55,760 bases of DNA from Nocardia gamkensis NBRC 108242 (GCF_001612985.1 NZ_BDBM01000051.1:1-55760), one strand, 5' to 3'. Positions 30,951 to 39,923 are shown, counted from the stretch's first letter. A program made the numbers and translations. The notes: generated by a model from the letters alone, not told the origin.

Positions 30951-32603
30951 TCACCGTGCTCTCGCCCGCGACAGATTCCAGCTCTGCCAGGGGTCCCCGT
31001 CGAGGTCCGCGCGCAGCCGGGCTCGCACCTGCGTGCGCAGCGGCTCGGGGAGCCGATCGGTCGCGGGCAGGATGTCCGGCGAGAGGGTCACCAGGTATTC
31101 GGTGTCCAGCGTTTTGCCCCGCTGCCAGCGATCGATGTTCTTTTCGGCGATCAACCGCTCCGGGTCCAGGACGGCCAGCGCCAGCAGCGTCGCCATCGCG
31201 GTGCCCGCCACGGCGCGCGGCAACCATGCCCGGCGCAGCCGCAGGACCGCGGCCGACACCAAGACGTAGACCAGGCCGAGCCACAGTTCGCAGACTTCCA
31301 CCAGCAGGCGCAGCACCGTGAACCCGTAGGCCTGCTGGTAGGTCCACATCCGGCCGAGCGCCGAGGCGACGATCACCAGCGCGAGCACACTCACCGCCAC
31401 CAGCAGCCCCCGCAGCCACCACCGGTCGGCGGCGGTGTCCTGGGCCGCCCAGCGCAGCACGACCATCAGCACCGCGAGGGTCAGCACGGTGACGGCCGAC
31501 AGTTGCCAGAAACCGGTGCGCGCGTATTCGGCGTAGGTCAGGCCCGAGGTCTCCTGGACGTAGTCGTCGCCACCGAAGAGCACCACGAACTGGGTCGCGA
31601 CGAACGCCGCGAACAGGACCGCGAGCGCACCGACCGGCAGCGCCCATTCCGATCGGCGCAACGTTCGCCCGGCCACCGCCGCTGTGGCGGGCGGCGGTGG
31701 GCCCGCCAGCAGGAACAGCGCGCCGAGCGTGCCGAGACCGGCCACCGCGAAAAGTGCGAACCAGCGCGCCACCGACGGCATGTCCACCTCCGGCGTCACG
31801 GTCTCGAGCAACGCCGCGAACATGGCGTCGGCGCTGCCGAGCAGCGGAACGAACACCGCGAGCAGCGCGACGGTCACCGCTGCCGACAGCCCGAGCCGCC
31901 GCGCACGCGGCGCGTTCCCGCTACGCACGCGGGCGGTACCGGCGTATGCCCACGGCACGGCGGCAGCCGCCGCGAGCCAGACGGCGAACGCGTCGTAGAG
32001 GATGCCGTTCGCCGAGCGGCGTGCGACGACCGCCAGCGAACCGGCGACGCATGCCGCGATCACGCACAACGCGAACAACCAGCCCGCGGCGCGGACAGCA
32101 CCTACCGCGAGCAGGGCGAGGGCGAGCGTCGCCCACCACAGCCGCCCCGCGTTGAACCGAGGAGAACCGGTGCGGGCCGTCTGTCGTCCGGACGTCGCCT
32201 CGACCGCATCATCGCTCGTCGTACTCGCCGCTCGCCCGCGGGCATTGCGGTCGACGAGGAACACCGCCGTCGCGGCGACACCGGCCGCGAGGAGCCACCC
32301 GATGCCGGGCCGGTCCCAGTGGATCAGAACCGCGGCGGCCGATCCGGAGACGAGCGCGGCGAGCGCCACCCCGGGAGGGCAAGCGACCCCTCGCCACTTG
32401 GACGGACGCGGGGGAAACATCGGCCCGGCCACCGGCGGGCCGGTCTTCTCCGCGCGTGCGTCGGCCACCGCGACCCCCGAGCGCCCCGGCGGCGCACACA
32501 CCGATGCCTGCGTGGCGGGGACCGCGCTGGAATCGGCTGCGGATGGCGCGGATGCAGTTGACACCGGGTCGGGCGCCGACGCTGATTCGGGTTCTGGAGG
32601 CAT
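30951..32603 (-). CDS. DUF4173-type polytopic membrane protein
   Basis: 550 residues. A Pro/Ala/Ser-rich cytoplasmic N-terminus of ~70 residues is followed by about a dozen membrane helices. The second half has EYARTGFWQLSAVTVLTLAV and YGFTVLRLLVEVCELWLGLV, which I recognise as features of DUF4173 proteins. A C-terminal soluble tail includes AEKNIDRWQRGKTLD. The function is unknown. The ATG at 32603 has AAGGA upstream. It lies 74 bp downstream of the two-component genes on the same strand and may belong to that operon or be its target. Confidence 0.85.
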   Translation of the reverse strand: MPPEPESASAPDPVSTASAPSAADSSAVPATQASVCAPPGRSGVAVADARAEKTGPPVAGPMFPPRPSKWRGVACPPGVALAALVSGSAAAVLIHWDRPGIGWLLAAGVAATAVFLVDRNARGRAASTTSDDAVEATSGRQTARTGSPRFNAGRLWWATLALALLAVGAVRAAGWLFALCVIAACVAGSLAVVARRSANGILYDAFAVWLAAAAAVPWAYAGTARVRSGNAPRARRLGLSAAVTVALLAVFVPLLGSADAMFAALLETVTPEVDMPSVARWFALFAVAGLGTLGALFLLAGPPPPATAAVAGRTLRRSEWALPVGALAVLFAAFVATQFVVLFGGDDYVQETSGLTYAEYARTGFWQLSAVTVLTLAVLMVVLRWAAQDTAADRWWLRGLLVAVSVLALVIVASALGRMWTYQQAYGFTVLRLLVEVCELWLGLVYVLVSAAVLRLRRAWLPRAVAGTAMATLLALAVLDPERLIAEKNIDRWQRGKTLDTEYLVTLSPDILPATDRLPEPLRTQVRARLRADLDGDPWQSWNLSRARAR

Positions 32604-32677
32604 GGATCGTTCCTTCGATAGGCGTGCGGGATCACCCCGGGGCCGCGCCTGCGGTCCGGGTCGGGTGGTGTGGCAGA

Positions 32678-33763
32678 TCAGCGTCCGGGCAGAACCACCC
32701 GGATGCGGGAGCCGGGATCGGCGACCGCGATGGTGCCGCCGTGCAGGTCGACCACCCACCGGGAGATGGCCAGGCCCAGTCCGGTACCTCCGCCCGGGGT
32801 GCGCCCGCCTCTGGTGAACCGGTCGAACACCTGCGCGCGTTCGGCGAGCGGAATGCCGGGGCCGTCGTCCTCGACGTCGATCACGACCTGGCCCTGCGAT
32901 GCGCGCACGGCCAGGCGGACCTCCCCGCCCGCGGGCCCGTGCCTGGCGGCGTTGTCGAGCAGGTTGAGCAGCACCTGATGCAGGCGGGCACGGTCGGCGT
33001 ACACGCGGGCGGCGCCGGGCAGCACGTCGGTGCGGAAGCGCACGCCGCGTCCGAGCGCGGCGGTCATGACCTCCGCTTCGGCGACGACGTCGGCCAGCAG
33101 CGGCGCGATCGGCAGATCCTCACGATCGAGCGGGAAGGCGCCCGCTTCGATGCTGGAGAGGTCGAGCAATTCCGAGACGAGCAGCGTCAGCCGTTCGGTC
33201 TGGGCCAGCGCGGTGCGCAGGGTCGCCGGGTCGGGTTGGGAGACGCCGTCCACCAGGTTCTCCAGCACCGCGTGCAACGCCGTGATCGGGGTGCGCAATT
33301 CGTGCGAGACGTTCGCGATCAGATCTCGGCGTTGCCGGTCGGCCGCCGCCAGGTCGGCGGCCATCTGGTTGAACGCCTCGGCGAGTTGCCCGACTTCGTC
33401 GCGCGAACTCGCCCGCACCCGCAAGGTGTAGTCGCCGTGGGCCATCCGCTTCGCCGCCGCGGTCATCTCCCGCAGCGGCCTGGTGATGCCGTGGGCGAGG
33501 AACTGCGAGGTTATCAACGCGATCACCACCGCGGTGAGCGTGGTGCGCGGCGGCAGCCACCCGATCTTGAATCGGAAGAACCCGAACGCGACACCGCCGG
33601 AGCACAGCATGAGGATCGCGAGCTTCAGCTTGATCGACTTCACCGGGTCCAACGGCCGCGGCAGCAGCTCGGCCACCCCGTCGCCGAGCCTGCGCCACTC
33701 GCCGGAAACGGTGCCGGACATCGTCTTCCGCACCCGCGGCGCGTTCTCGGGGCCGGCGCTCAT
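32678..33763 (-). CDS. Sensor histidine kinase (short-loop, HAMP type)
   Basis: 361 residues. Two closely spaced membrane helices (~48-63 and ~74-90) are joined by a loop of only about ten residues, so the sensor probably detects a membrane or envelope signal. A HAMP domain follows (~91-145). The H box NVSHELRTPI carries the phospho-acceptor His154. The ATPase shows N (LLDNAARHG), G1 (DDGPGIP), F (FDRFTRGG) and G2 (GTGLGLAIS) boxes. The start overlaps the stop of the response-regulator gene by four bases, so the pair is translationally coupled. Confidence 0.93.
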   Translation of the reverse strand: MSAGPENAPRVRKTMSGTVSGEWRRLGDGVAELLPRPLDPVKSIKLKLAILMLCSGGVAFGFFRFKIGWLPPRTTLTAVVIALITSQFLAHGITRPLREMTAAAKRMAHGDYTLRVRASSRDEVGQLAEAFNQMAADLAAADRQRRDLIANVSHELRTPITALHAVLENLVDGVSQPDPATLRTALAQTERLTLLVSELLDLSSIEAGAFPLDREDLPIAPLLADVVAEAEVMTAALGRGVRFRTDVLPGAARVYADRARLHQVLLNLLDNAARHGPAGGEVRLAVRASQGQVVIDVEDDGPGIPLAERAQVFDRFTRGGRTPGGGTGLGLAISRWVVDLHGGTIAVADPGSRIRVVLPGR

Positions 33764-34455
33764 CGGGCTTCCAGGGCGTATCCGACGCCGCGCACGGTGC
33801 GGATCAGGTCGGCGCCGAGTTTGCGGCGCAACGCCTTGATGTGACTGTCCACCGCGCGGGTGCCCGACGCGTCGGACCAGTCCCAGACGTCTTCGAGCAG
33901 TCGCTCCCGCGCCAGCACCATGCGCGGACGCCGGGCCAGCCGGGCGAGCAGATCGAATTCCAGCGGCGTGAGCAACGCCTCCACCTCCGCGCGCCAGACC
34001 CGGCGCTGGTCGACATCGATGCGGAGGTCACCGACCAGGATCGTCGCGCCGTCACGGTCGGCCGCCCGGTCCATCCGGCGCAGCAGCGCGTGCACCCGGG
34101 CGGCGAGCACGCGCAGCGAAAACGGCTTCGTCAGATAGTCGTCCGCGCCGACGCCCAAGCCGACTAGCTGGTCGGTTTCGTCGGCGCGCGCGGTCAGCAT
34201 GAGCACGGGAACCGCGCGGCGCGCCTGAATGCGACGGCACACCTCCAGCCCGTCGAATCCCGGCAGCATGACGTCGAGCACCACCAGGTCCGGGTCGACG
34301 GTCTCGGCGGCGGCGACGGCCGAGGGGCCGTCGTGTGCCAGCTCGACGGTGAACCCCTCCGCCCGCAGGCGCGCCGCGACGGATTCGGCGATGGTCATCT
34401 CGTCGTCCACGACCAGGATCCGCCGCACGGGGTGCGCCGGTGCGCTGTGTTCCAT
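33760..34455 (-). CDS. OmpR-type response regulator
   Basis: 231 residues. The receiver domain has the acidic pair DD (17-18), the phospho-acceptor Asp61 in VVLDVMLPG, and LTKPF with the conserved Lys. The C-terminal winged helix (about 135-230) ends TRAVDSHIKALRRKLGADLI and RTVRGVGYALE, typical of OmpR/PhoB DNA-binding domains. The first gene of a pair with the histidine kinase, it probably responds to envelope stress. Targets may include the downstream DUF4173 gene. The ATG at 34455 was chosen to match the usual N-terminus; one 18 bases upstream is possible. Confidence 0.93.
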   Translation of the reverse strand: MEHSAPAHPVRRILVVDDEMTIAESVAARLRAEGFTVELAHDGPSAVAAAETVDPDLVVLDVMLPGFDGLEVCRRIQARRAVPVLMLTARADETDQLVGLGVGADDYLTKPFSLRVLAARVHALLRRMDRAADRDGATILVGDLRIDVDQRRVWRAEVEALLTPLEFDLLARLARRPRMVLARERLLEDVWDWSDASGTRAVDSHIKALRRKLGADLIRTVRGVGYALEAR

Positions 34456-34541
34456 GCACCGAACCCTAACCACCGGTTGTGGAGAGAACCGGCGTCATTT
34501 GTGGAGATTTCGTGTACGTGGGCGGGCGGTGCGGCACGCGT

Positions 34542-34991
34542 TCACGGCCGGGGCCATGGACGCTTGTCGATGCGTTCGATGTCGGTGTTGAACCGCTTCA
34601 GGAATCCGGCGAACGCGGCGACGTCCTCGGCGGTCCAGCCCGACAGCACGCTCTCGAGAGCGCGGACGTTGTAGGCGCGTTCGGCATCGAGCTGGCGCCC
34701 GCCCTCGGCGGTGAGGCGGAACTTGCGCGCCATGCCGCCGTCCGGATCCGGAATGCGTTCGACGAGACCGGCTTCGCGCATGACGGTCGTCTGGCGGTGC
34801 AGCGTGGAGGTGTCCAGACCGAAGGCGTCGCTGAGTTCGCCCACGGACATCGGGCCCTGCACTCGCAGCCTGCTCAGCACCGTGTAGGCGCTGCGGTCGA
34901 GGTGGCCGCTGCCCCGGCGGGCCTTGGCGCTGAGGCTGTGCCGCCCCAGCAGCATGGTTTCGAACTCCACCGAAGATACGGGCTTGTCCAC
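34542..34991 (-). CDS. MarR-family transcriptional regulator
   Basis: 149 residues. The winged-helix region is clear: MSVGELSDAFGLDTSTLHRQ is the recognition segment, and GLVERIPDPDGGMARKFRLT is the wing. The GTG start at 34991 has AGGAG eight bases upstream. It is divergent from the MFS pump, and two inverted-repeat sites lie between them, so it is very likely the local repressor of the pump and of itself. The inducing ligand cannot be told from the sequence. Confidence 0.92.
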   Translation of the reverse strand: MDKPVSSVEFETMLLGRHSLSAKARRGSGHLDRSAYTVLSRLRVQGPMSVGELSDAFGLDTSTLHRQTTVMREAGLVERIPDPDGGMARKFRLTAEGGRQLDAERAYNVRALESVLSGWTAEDVAAFAGFLKRFNTDIERIDKRPWPRP

Positions 34992-35069
34992 ACAACGCTC
35001 CTGCCGATATCCGCCGCTACGGGCTCATCTCCGCACCTATACCACACCCACCTACCCGGACCAGCGCAT

Positions 35070-35082
35070 TTGCATAATGCAA
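35070..35082. promoter_or_regulatory. MarR operator 1 (TTGCATAATGCAA)
   Basis: A perfect palindrome, TTGCAT-A-ATGCAA, in the divergent promoter region between the MarR gene and the MFS pump, in an AT-rich island. Confidence 0.7.
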
Positions 35083-35085
35083 TTC

Positions 35086-35100
35086 TTGTGCATATTGCAA
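35086..35100. promoter_or_regulatory. MarR operator 2 (TTGTGCATATTGCAA), overlapping the pump promoter
   Basis: An imperfect repeat of the first site, four bases further on. It contains a plausible -35 box (TTGTGC, 35086-35091), with TACTGT at 35109-35114 as -10. Binding here would block the pump promoter. Confidence 0.6.
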
Positions 35101-35143
35101 TCAATATGTACTGTACACAGATCGAAGAGAGAGGGAGATCCGC

Positions 35144-36583
35144 GTGGCAGCACCATCGGAAGTCCGGTCCGAGGGCATAGTCGGTGTCCTCGCGGCGGCG
35201 GGCATCGTCGCCGCCCTGATGCAGACCTTGGTGGTGCCCCTGATCGGGGACCTCCCCCGACTCCTGGGCACCACGCCGTCCAACGCCTCCTGGGTCATCA
35301 CGGCGACACTGCTCGCCGGTGCGGTGGCCACGCCCATCACCGGCCGCCTCGGCGATCTCTACGGCAAGCGGCGCATGCTGCTCGCGTGCACGGTTCCGCT
35401 CATCGGCGGATCGCTGGTCTGCGCGCTGGCGACCTCGGTCGTGCCGATGATCGCCGGACGCGGCCTGCAGGGCATCGGCATGGGCGTCGTGCCGCTGGGC
35501 ATCAGCGCGTTGCGGGACCTCCTGCCCACCGAGCGGCTCGGCACATCCATCGCGGTGATGAGCGCCTCGATGGGGATCGGTGGCGCGCTGGGCCTTCCGA
35601 TCGCCGCCGCGGTCGCCGAGAACGCCAGCTGGCGCGTGCTGTTCTGGGGCTCGGCCGTGCTCAGCGCCGGCGTGGCCACGCTGATCTGGCTGCTGGTGCC
35701 CGCCATCCCGGCGCGCGGAAACGGCGGGTTCGACGTACTCGGCGCGCTCGGTCTGGGCACCGCGCTGGTGTGCCTGTTGCTCGCGGTGTCCAAGGGCGCC
35801 GACTGGGGCTGGACAAGCGCAACCACCCTCGGACTGTTCGCGACCGCGATCCTGGTCCTGGCGGTCTGGGGCTGGTGGGAACTGCGAACCGCCGACCCGC
35901 TGGTGGATCTGCGAGTGACCGCGCGCAAGCAGGTGCTGCTGACCAACGCGGCCTCGATCGTGGTCGGGTTCGCCATGTACGCGCAGTCACTGATCATCCC
36001 GCAGCTGCTGCAACTGCCGGTGGTCACCGGTTACGGCCTCGGGCAGTCCATGCTGGCGATGGGATTGTGGATGGCCCCCGCCGGCCTGGTGATGATGGCG
36101 GTTTCCCCGCTGGGCGCCCGGCTTTCGGCCGCGCGCGGCCCGAAGGTGACGCTCATCGTGGGCAGCATCGTCATCGCCCTCGGGTACGGCTCATCGGTCC
36201 TGCTGCTGGGATCGACCTGGGGTCTGCTCGTCGTGACGTGCGTGTGCAGCGGTGGCGTCGGCCTCGCCTACGGCTCCATGCCCGCGCTCATCATGGGCGC
36301 GGTCCCGCTGTCGGAAACCGCGTCGGCCAACAGCTTCAACACTTTGATGCGCTCGATCGGGACCACGGTGTCCGCGGCGGTCGTCGGAGTCGTCCTCGCG
36401 CAGATGAGCACCGGGCTCGGCGGACACACCATCCCCACCGAGGCCGGTTTCCGCACCGGGCTGCTGATCGGGTGCGGCGTCTCCGTGCTCGCCGCACTGG
36501 TCGCGCTGGCCATTCCGGTCCGCAAGCCCACCGAGCCGCCGCGGGACACCGCCGAACTCGAGCCCGCGGCCGCGCGCGCCTGA
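35144..36583 (+). CDS. MFS multidrug efflux transporter (DHA2/EmrB type)
   Basis: 479 residues with about 14 predicted membrane helices. The motif-A loop is GRLGDLYGKRRMLL, and motif C-like LGLPIAAAVAENASWRVLFW follows in the fifth helix region. Both mark drug:proton antiporters of the DHA2 group. A GTG start at 35144 with GAGGGAG upstream fixes the N-terminus. Operators for the divergent MarR regulator overlap its promoter, so it is probably induced by a toxic compound. The stop lies within a hairpin shared with the convergent lipase gene. Confidence 0.93.
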   Translation: MAAPSEVRSEGIVGVLAAAGIVAALMQTLVVPLIGDLPRLLGTTPSNASWVITATLLAGAVATPITGRLGDLYGKRRMLLACTVPLIGGSLVCALATSVVPMIAGRGLQGIGMGVVPLGISALRDLLPTERLGTSIAVMSASMGIGGALGLPIAAAVAENASWRVLFWGSAVLSAGVATLIWLLVPAIPARGNGGFDVLGALGLGTALVCLLLAVSKGADWGWTSATTLGLFATAILVLAVWGWWELRTADPLVDLRVTARKQVLLTNAASIVVGFAMYAQSLIIPQLLQLPVVTGYGLGQSMLAMGLWMAPAGLVMMAVSPLGARLSAARGPKVTLIVGSIVIALGYGSSVLLLGSTWGLLVVTCVCSGGVGLAYGSMPALIMGAVPLSETASANSFNTLMRSIGTTVSAAVVGVVLAQMSTGLGGHTIPTEAGFRTGLLIGCGVSVLAALVALAIPVRKPTEPPRDTAELEPAAARA

Positions 36584-36600
36584 GCGCTCCGGCTCAGGCG
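36577..36600. terminator. Bidirectional hairpin spanning both stop codons
   Basis: CGCCTGAGC at 36577-36585 pairs perfectly with GCTCAGGCG at 36592-36600 across a 6-nt loop. The TGA of the MFS gene and the stop of the convergent lipase gene both lie inside the stems. Confidence 0.55.
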
Positions 36601-37730
36601 AACAGGCGCGCGACGAACGGAATGCTGTGCGGCAACGAAGCGGCCATCGTGGCGCTGTGATCCTTCCCCGCGTACACGTGGATGTCGGGCCGGACACCGT
36701 GCGATTCCAGATCGATGACCAGCTTCGCGGTCAACGGGGCGGGGACGTCGGTGTCGTTGGTGCCCTGCCCGATGAACAGCGGCCGGTCGTATCCCGTCAG
36801 CGGGACGTCCATGACCGGGCGGGCCGTGGCGACGAGATCGCCATCGGCGAGCGGGCGGGAGAACAACTGGTCGACCGAGATTCCCTGCGCGCGATCGGCG
36901 AGCGGCTGGAAGCACAGCGACTCCGCGGCGGTCGCCAATTGCTTGCCGACCGGGCTGAGATAGCTGTCCAGATCGAAGCCTGGTCGCGCCGCCTTCAATC
37001 CGTTCATCACATACGCGATATAGGCGGTGAGGTGCGCGTTGCCGATCGCGGGCACATCGGGTCCGAGGAACGAAGCGGCTTCGACGATATTGGAGGCGGG
37101 GCCGGTGGCGACGGCGCCGCGATAGTCGAGGTCGGGTGCGTATTCCGTGGCCAGTGACGCGGTGAACACCGCGGCGCCGCCGCCTTGCGACTGCCCGATC
37201 GCCACCCATTTCGACGACAGTGAATCGTCGGCCGCGCGAGCCGCACGCACCATGTCGATCGCCGCGTGCGCCTCGGCACGTCCGTCCAGGTACGCGTGCG
37301 GTCCCGGGGTGCCCAGACCGATGTAGTCGGTCGCGACGACGGCGTAACCCTGACGCATCCAGGTCGCCAGGTAGTCCAGGTCGCGTTTGCTGCGGCCCGC
37401 GGTGGAAGGCGCGCATTCGTCGGCGAGGCCGACCGTTCCGTGTTCCCAGGACAGCACCGGCCAGCCCCCGCTCGGCGGCGCGCCCGCGGGCACGAAGACG
37501 GCGCCGCTGGACAGCGCGGGCTGATCGTCGGAGGTCCGGGTCCAGTACGTCAAGCGACGGGCCGAGCCCGCGCCCTCGATCCAGAGCGGTTCGGGCATCG
37601 TCTCATCGGTGGCGACCGTGCCCGGCGCCGCCCCCGGCCCCGCGGGATCGGCCACCGCCGGACCCATCTGCGCCCCCGCACACAGCAGCGCCGCCATGGC
37701 CACGGTAATTCCCGCACGTCGCACCGACAT
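36594..37730 (-). CDS. Secreted lipase (LIP family)
   Basis: 378 residues. Signal peptide: MSVRR, then a hydrophobic core, with likely cleavage after AVA (residue 27). The mature enzyme has the LIP-family layout: VLSWEHGTVGLADECAPS, ATDYIGLGTPG, the nucleophile elbow GQSQGG with Ser181, GQGTNDTDVPA with the likely acid, and GKDHSATM with the likely His. It probably hydrolyses esters or acylglycerols outside the cell. The ATG at 37730 follows a GAGAGG site. It is divergent from a TetR gene, and two matching palindromes lie between them, so it is probably repressed by that TetR. Confidence 0.9.
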   Translation of the reverse strand: MSVRRAGITVAMAALLCAGAQMGPAVADPAGPGAAPGTVATDETMPEPLWIEGAGSARRLTYWTRTSDDQPALSSGAVFVPAGAPPSGGWPVLSWEHGTVGLADECAPSTAGRSKRDLDYLATWMRQGYAVVATDYIGLGTPGPHAYLDGRAEAHAAIDMVRAARAADDSLSSKWVAIGQSQGGGAAVFTASLATEYAPDLDYRGAVATGPASNIVEAASFLGPDVPAIGNAHLTAYIAYVMNGLKAARPGFDLDSYLSPVGKQLATAAESLCFQPLADRAQGISVDQLFSRPLADGDLVATARPVMDVPLTGYDRPLFIGQGTNDTDVPAPLTAKLVIDLESHGVRPDIHVYAGKDHSATMAASLPHSIPFVARLFA

Positions 37731-37757
37731 GGGCGTCACCTCTCGATCGTCGGTTTG

Positions 37758-37774
37758 GTGTCTCGATGAGACAC
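37758..37774. promoter_or_regulatory. TetR operator 1 (17-bp perfect palindrome)
   Basis: GTGTCTC-GAT-GAGACAC, two perfect 7-bp arms, 28 bases upstream of the lipase start codon in the divergent region. Confidence 0.75.
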
Positions 37775-37796
37775 TGTAACCCGGCAATCGGGTAAT

Positions 37797-37813
37797 GTGT
37801 CACTTTGAGACAT
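37797..37813. promoter_or_regulatory. TetR operator 2 (imperfect copy)
   Basis: GTGTCACTTTGAGACAT, same spacing and half-sites as the first palindrome with a few mismatches, 29 bases before the TetR start codon. The two sites probably repress the two divergent genes. Confidence 0.65.
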
Positions 37814-37841
37814 CAACGACATCGCGAAGAGAGCTGCGGAC

Positions 37842-38471
37842 ATGACGGGCGTGAACGGTCCACGCGAACGCGAGAAGACGCGAGTGCGCCGGGAGTTGGT
37901 CGAGGCGGCGCTGCGGCTGTTCGAACTACACGGGTTCGAACAGACCACCGTGCAGCAGATCGCCGACGCCGCGCAGGTCTCGCGGCGCACCTTCCATCGC
38001 CATTTCCCCTCGAAGCTCGCGGTGGTCTTCAGCCACGAGGAAGATTTGATGGCGCAATTGCTCGCCGCCGTCGACCGGCGCCCGGTGAGTGAATCGGTGC
38101 TGACCGCGCTGCGCGCGGCATTGCGCGACTTCCTGCTCGACGAGCAGGAAGCCCCGGCACGCCACCGCCAAGCGGACACGGCGCGCCGGGCCAGGCAGCT
38201 GCTGGTCGGCAACCCGGAATTGCGCCGGGAGAACTTCATCGGCGCCCTCGGACGCCAGCGCGCGATAGCGCTGAACTTCGCGGCCCGCGCCGGGCTCCCC
38301 GACGGCGATCTGCGGCCGCAGCTCACGGCCGCGGCCTGTTTCGCGGCCTTCGGCGTCGGCCTCGATCACTGGATGATGGGTGCGGACCATTCGATTCCGG
38401 CCCTGCACCGCATCCTCGATCGCGCGGTGGCCTCGCTCCAGCAGGGAATCGACATCCAGGGCGCGGGCTGA
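37842..38471 (+). CDS. TetR-family regulator of the divergent lipase
   Basis: 209 residues. The helix-turn-helix TTVQQIADAAQVSRRTFHRH lies at ~36-55, preceded by the usual charged first helix. The C-terminal domain is the helical ligand and dimer part. Operators with the same half-site flank both divergent starts, which points to autorepression and control of the lipase. The ligand may be a lipid or fatty acid product; that is inference. A hairpin overlaps the stop codon. Confidence 0.92.
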   Translation: MTGVNGPREREKTRVRRELVEAALRLFELHGFEQTTVQQIADAAQVSRRTFHRHFPSKLAVVFSHEEDLMAQLLAAVDRRPVSESVLTALRAALRDFLLDEQEAPARHRQADTARRARQLLVGNPELRRENFIGALGRQRAIALNFAARAGLPDGDLRPQLTAAACFAAFGVGLDHWMMGADHSIPALHRILDRAVASLQQGIDIQGAG

Positions 38472-38499
38472 GCGCGGCGAGGGCGGCGCAGCCCGCGCC
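38460..38499 (+). terminator. Hairpin at the end of the TetR gene
   Basis: GGCGCGGGCT at 38460-38469 pairs perfectly with AGCCCGCGCC at 38490-38499 (20-nt loop). It overlaps the TGA at 38469-38471. Confidence 0.4.
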
Positions 38500-38536
38500 G
38501 TAACCCGTTCCACCCGGGTCGCATACCATCGCGAAG

Positions 38537-39250
38537 GTGATCACGGTGGCCACTTGGAACGTTCTGCATCGCGTGCACGCCGAGAACTGGTACGAGGACG
38601 TCGCTACCCGATGGCCGGACGAGGGGGCTCGGATCGCCGCGGTGACCGCGCGGGTGGCCGAACGCACCGAACGGATCATCGCGTTACAGGAGGTCAGCGG
38701 CGATCAGTTGGCCGGCCTGCGAATGGCGCTGCCGGGCCGGACGATCCACGCGATGCGGTATCAGCGGCTGCCGACACCGCGGCGCGTCCCCAGCTCTCTG
38801 CTCGACGGCGGCGAATATCTGGTCGTGGTCACCGCCGAGCCGAGCCGTGAAGTCACCGCCGAATCCTTTGCCCAGGACCGCGGTAAAGGCGCTCTCGTCG
38901 TCGACGCGGGTGGCCTGACCGTGATCGCCACCCACGTGACCGGTGACCGGCGGCGCACCGACCAACTCGCCCGCCTGGCCGAACTCGCCACCGACGCGCC
39001 GCAGAACGCCGCAGTGCTGCTGGGTGACTTCAACACCGACCGCGCCTCCGTCGCCGCCGGGTTGGGTGACGCCTTCGTCGTCGCCGAATACGCCGCGGGC
39101 GCGATGCCCACCCGCCCGCGCGATTCGGGCCCGAAGTCGCAGTACATCGACCACGTGGTGGTGCACGGCGCGACCGTCACGGCGGCGGCGGTCGACGACG
39201 TCGGCGGGGTATCCGACCACAACCTCGTCCACGCGGCCCTCACGGTCTGA
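38537..39250 (+). CDS. Endonuclease/exonuclease/phosphatase-family protein
   Basis: 237 residues. EEP-fold marks are visible: VATWNVLH at the N-terminus (metal-binding Asn), IIALQEV (metal-binding Glu), VLLGDFNTDR, and SDHNLVHA with the catalytic Asp-His pair near the C-terminus. The fold hydrolyses phosphodiester or phosphomonoester bonds in nucleic acids or lipids; the substrate is unknown. No signal peptide is seen, so it is cytoplasmic. The GTG at 38537 has only a weak ribosome site. Confidence 0.88.
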   Translation: MITVATWNVLHRVHAENWYEDVATRWPDEGARIAAVTARVAERTERIIALQEVSGDQLAGLRMALPGRTIHAMRYQRLPTPRRVPSSLLDGGEYLVVVTAEPSREVTAESFAQDRGKGALVVDAGGLTVIATHVTGDRRRTDQLARLAELATDAPQNAAVLLGDFNTDRASVAAGLGDAFVVAEYAAGAMPTRPRDSGPKSQYIDHVVVHGATVTAAAVDDVGGVSDHNLVHAALTV

Positions 39251-39395
39251 GCGGGCCGCCGTCGCCGTTGCGCTGCAGAGATATTGCGCACCGAGCCGAC
39301 TCGTCCGAACAGCCCGGACTCGCGGCAGACCCGACGGCAGGGCTCGAACTCGATCCGATGCCGGTCACCGCTACGACAGGAAGTAGTATGAGCCG

Positions 39396-39923
39396 GTGGA
39401 CAATCCGGCGGTAGTAGCGGCGCGGATGCGCGGCGCGTTCGTCGGATCCGCGGCCGGGGCGGTGAGCATCGCGGCGCACGCGCTCGGCGGCGGCGCGCTG
39501 TCTCCCGGCGCCGCACCGATCGCCCTGCTGATCGCCGCGTGCGCGGCGGTGGGCGTGCTGGCCGGTACGCGGCCGCATCGGCGTGGACCGGGCGAGATCA
39601 TGGCGACGCTGGCGGTGGGGCAAGCCGTCGCACACGTCGCATCCACCCTGTCGGCCGCCGATCACCACCACGCGAGCACCACGTCGGCGATGCTCTTGAC
39701 GCATCTGGCGGCCGTTCCGCTCGGCGCGCTGCTCATCCGCGCCGCCGAACAAGGTGTGCTGCGAGCGGTTTCCGACGTGCGGCACGCGGTGCGCGTGCTC
39801 GCCGACGGGCCCAGCGCACCGGTCCGGCTCGGCTCGTTCGCCTTCGGCCGGGCGCTGCCTCGTCCACGGCGCCTGCTGCTCGGTTCGGGCTCCGGTCTGC
39901 GCGGTCCACCACTCCGGGCCTGA
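39396..39923 (+). CDS. Small membrane protein of unknown function
   Basis: 175 residues. There are four or so hydrophobic segments: GSAAGAVSIAAHALGGGAL, IALLIAACAAVGVLAGT, MATLAVGQAVAHVASTL and MLLTHLAAVPLGALLI. A His-rich loop (ADHHHAS) and a basic C-terminal tail follow. The helices and histidines resemble small copper-associated membrane proteins, and the next genes are copper-linked, but I do not recognise the family. The start could also be a nearby codon. Confidence 0.6.
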   Translation: MDNPAVVAARMRGAFVGSAAGAVSIAAHALGGGALSPGAAPIALLIAACAAVGVLAGTRPHRRGPGEIMATLAVGQAVAHVASTLSAADHHHASTTSAMLLTHLAAVPLGALLIRAAEQGVLRAVSDVRHAVRVLADGPSAPVRLGSFAFGRALPRPRRLLLGSGSGLRGPPLRA

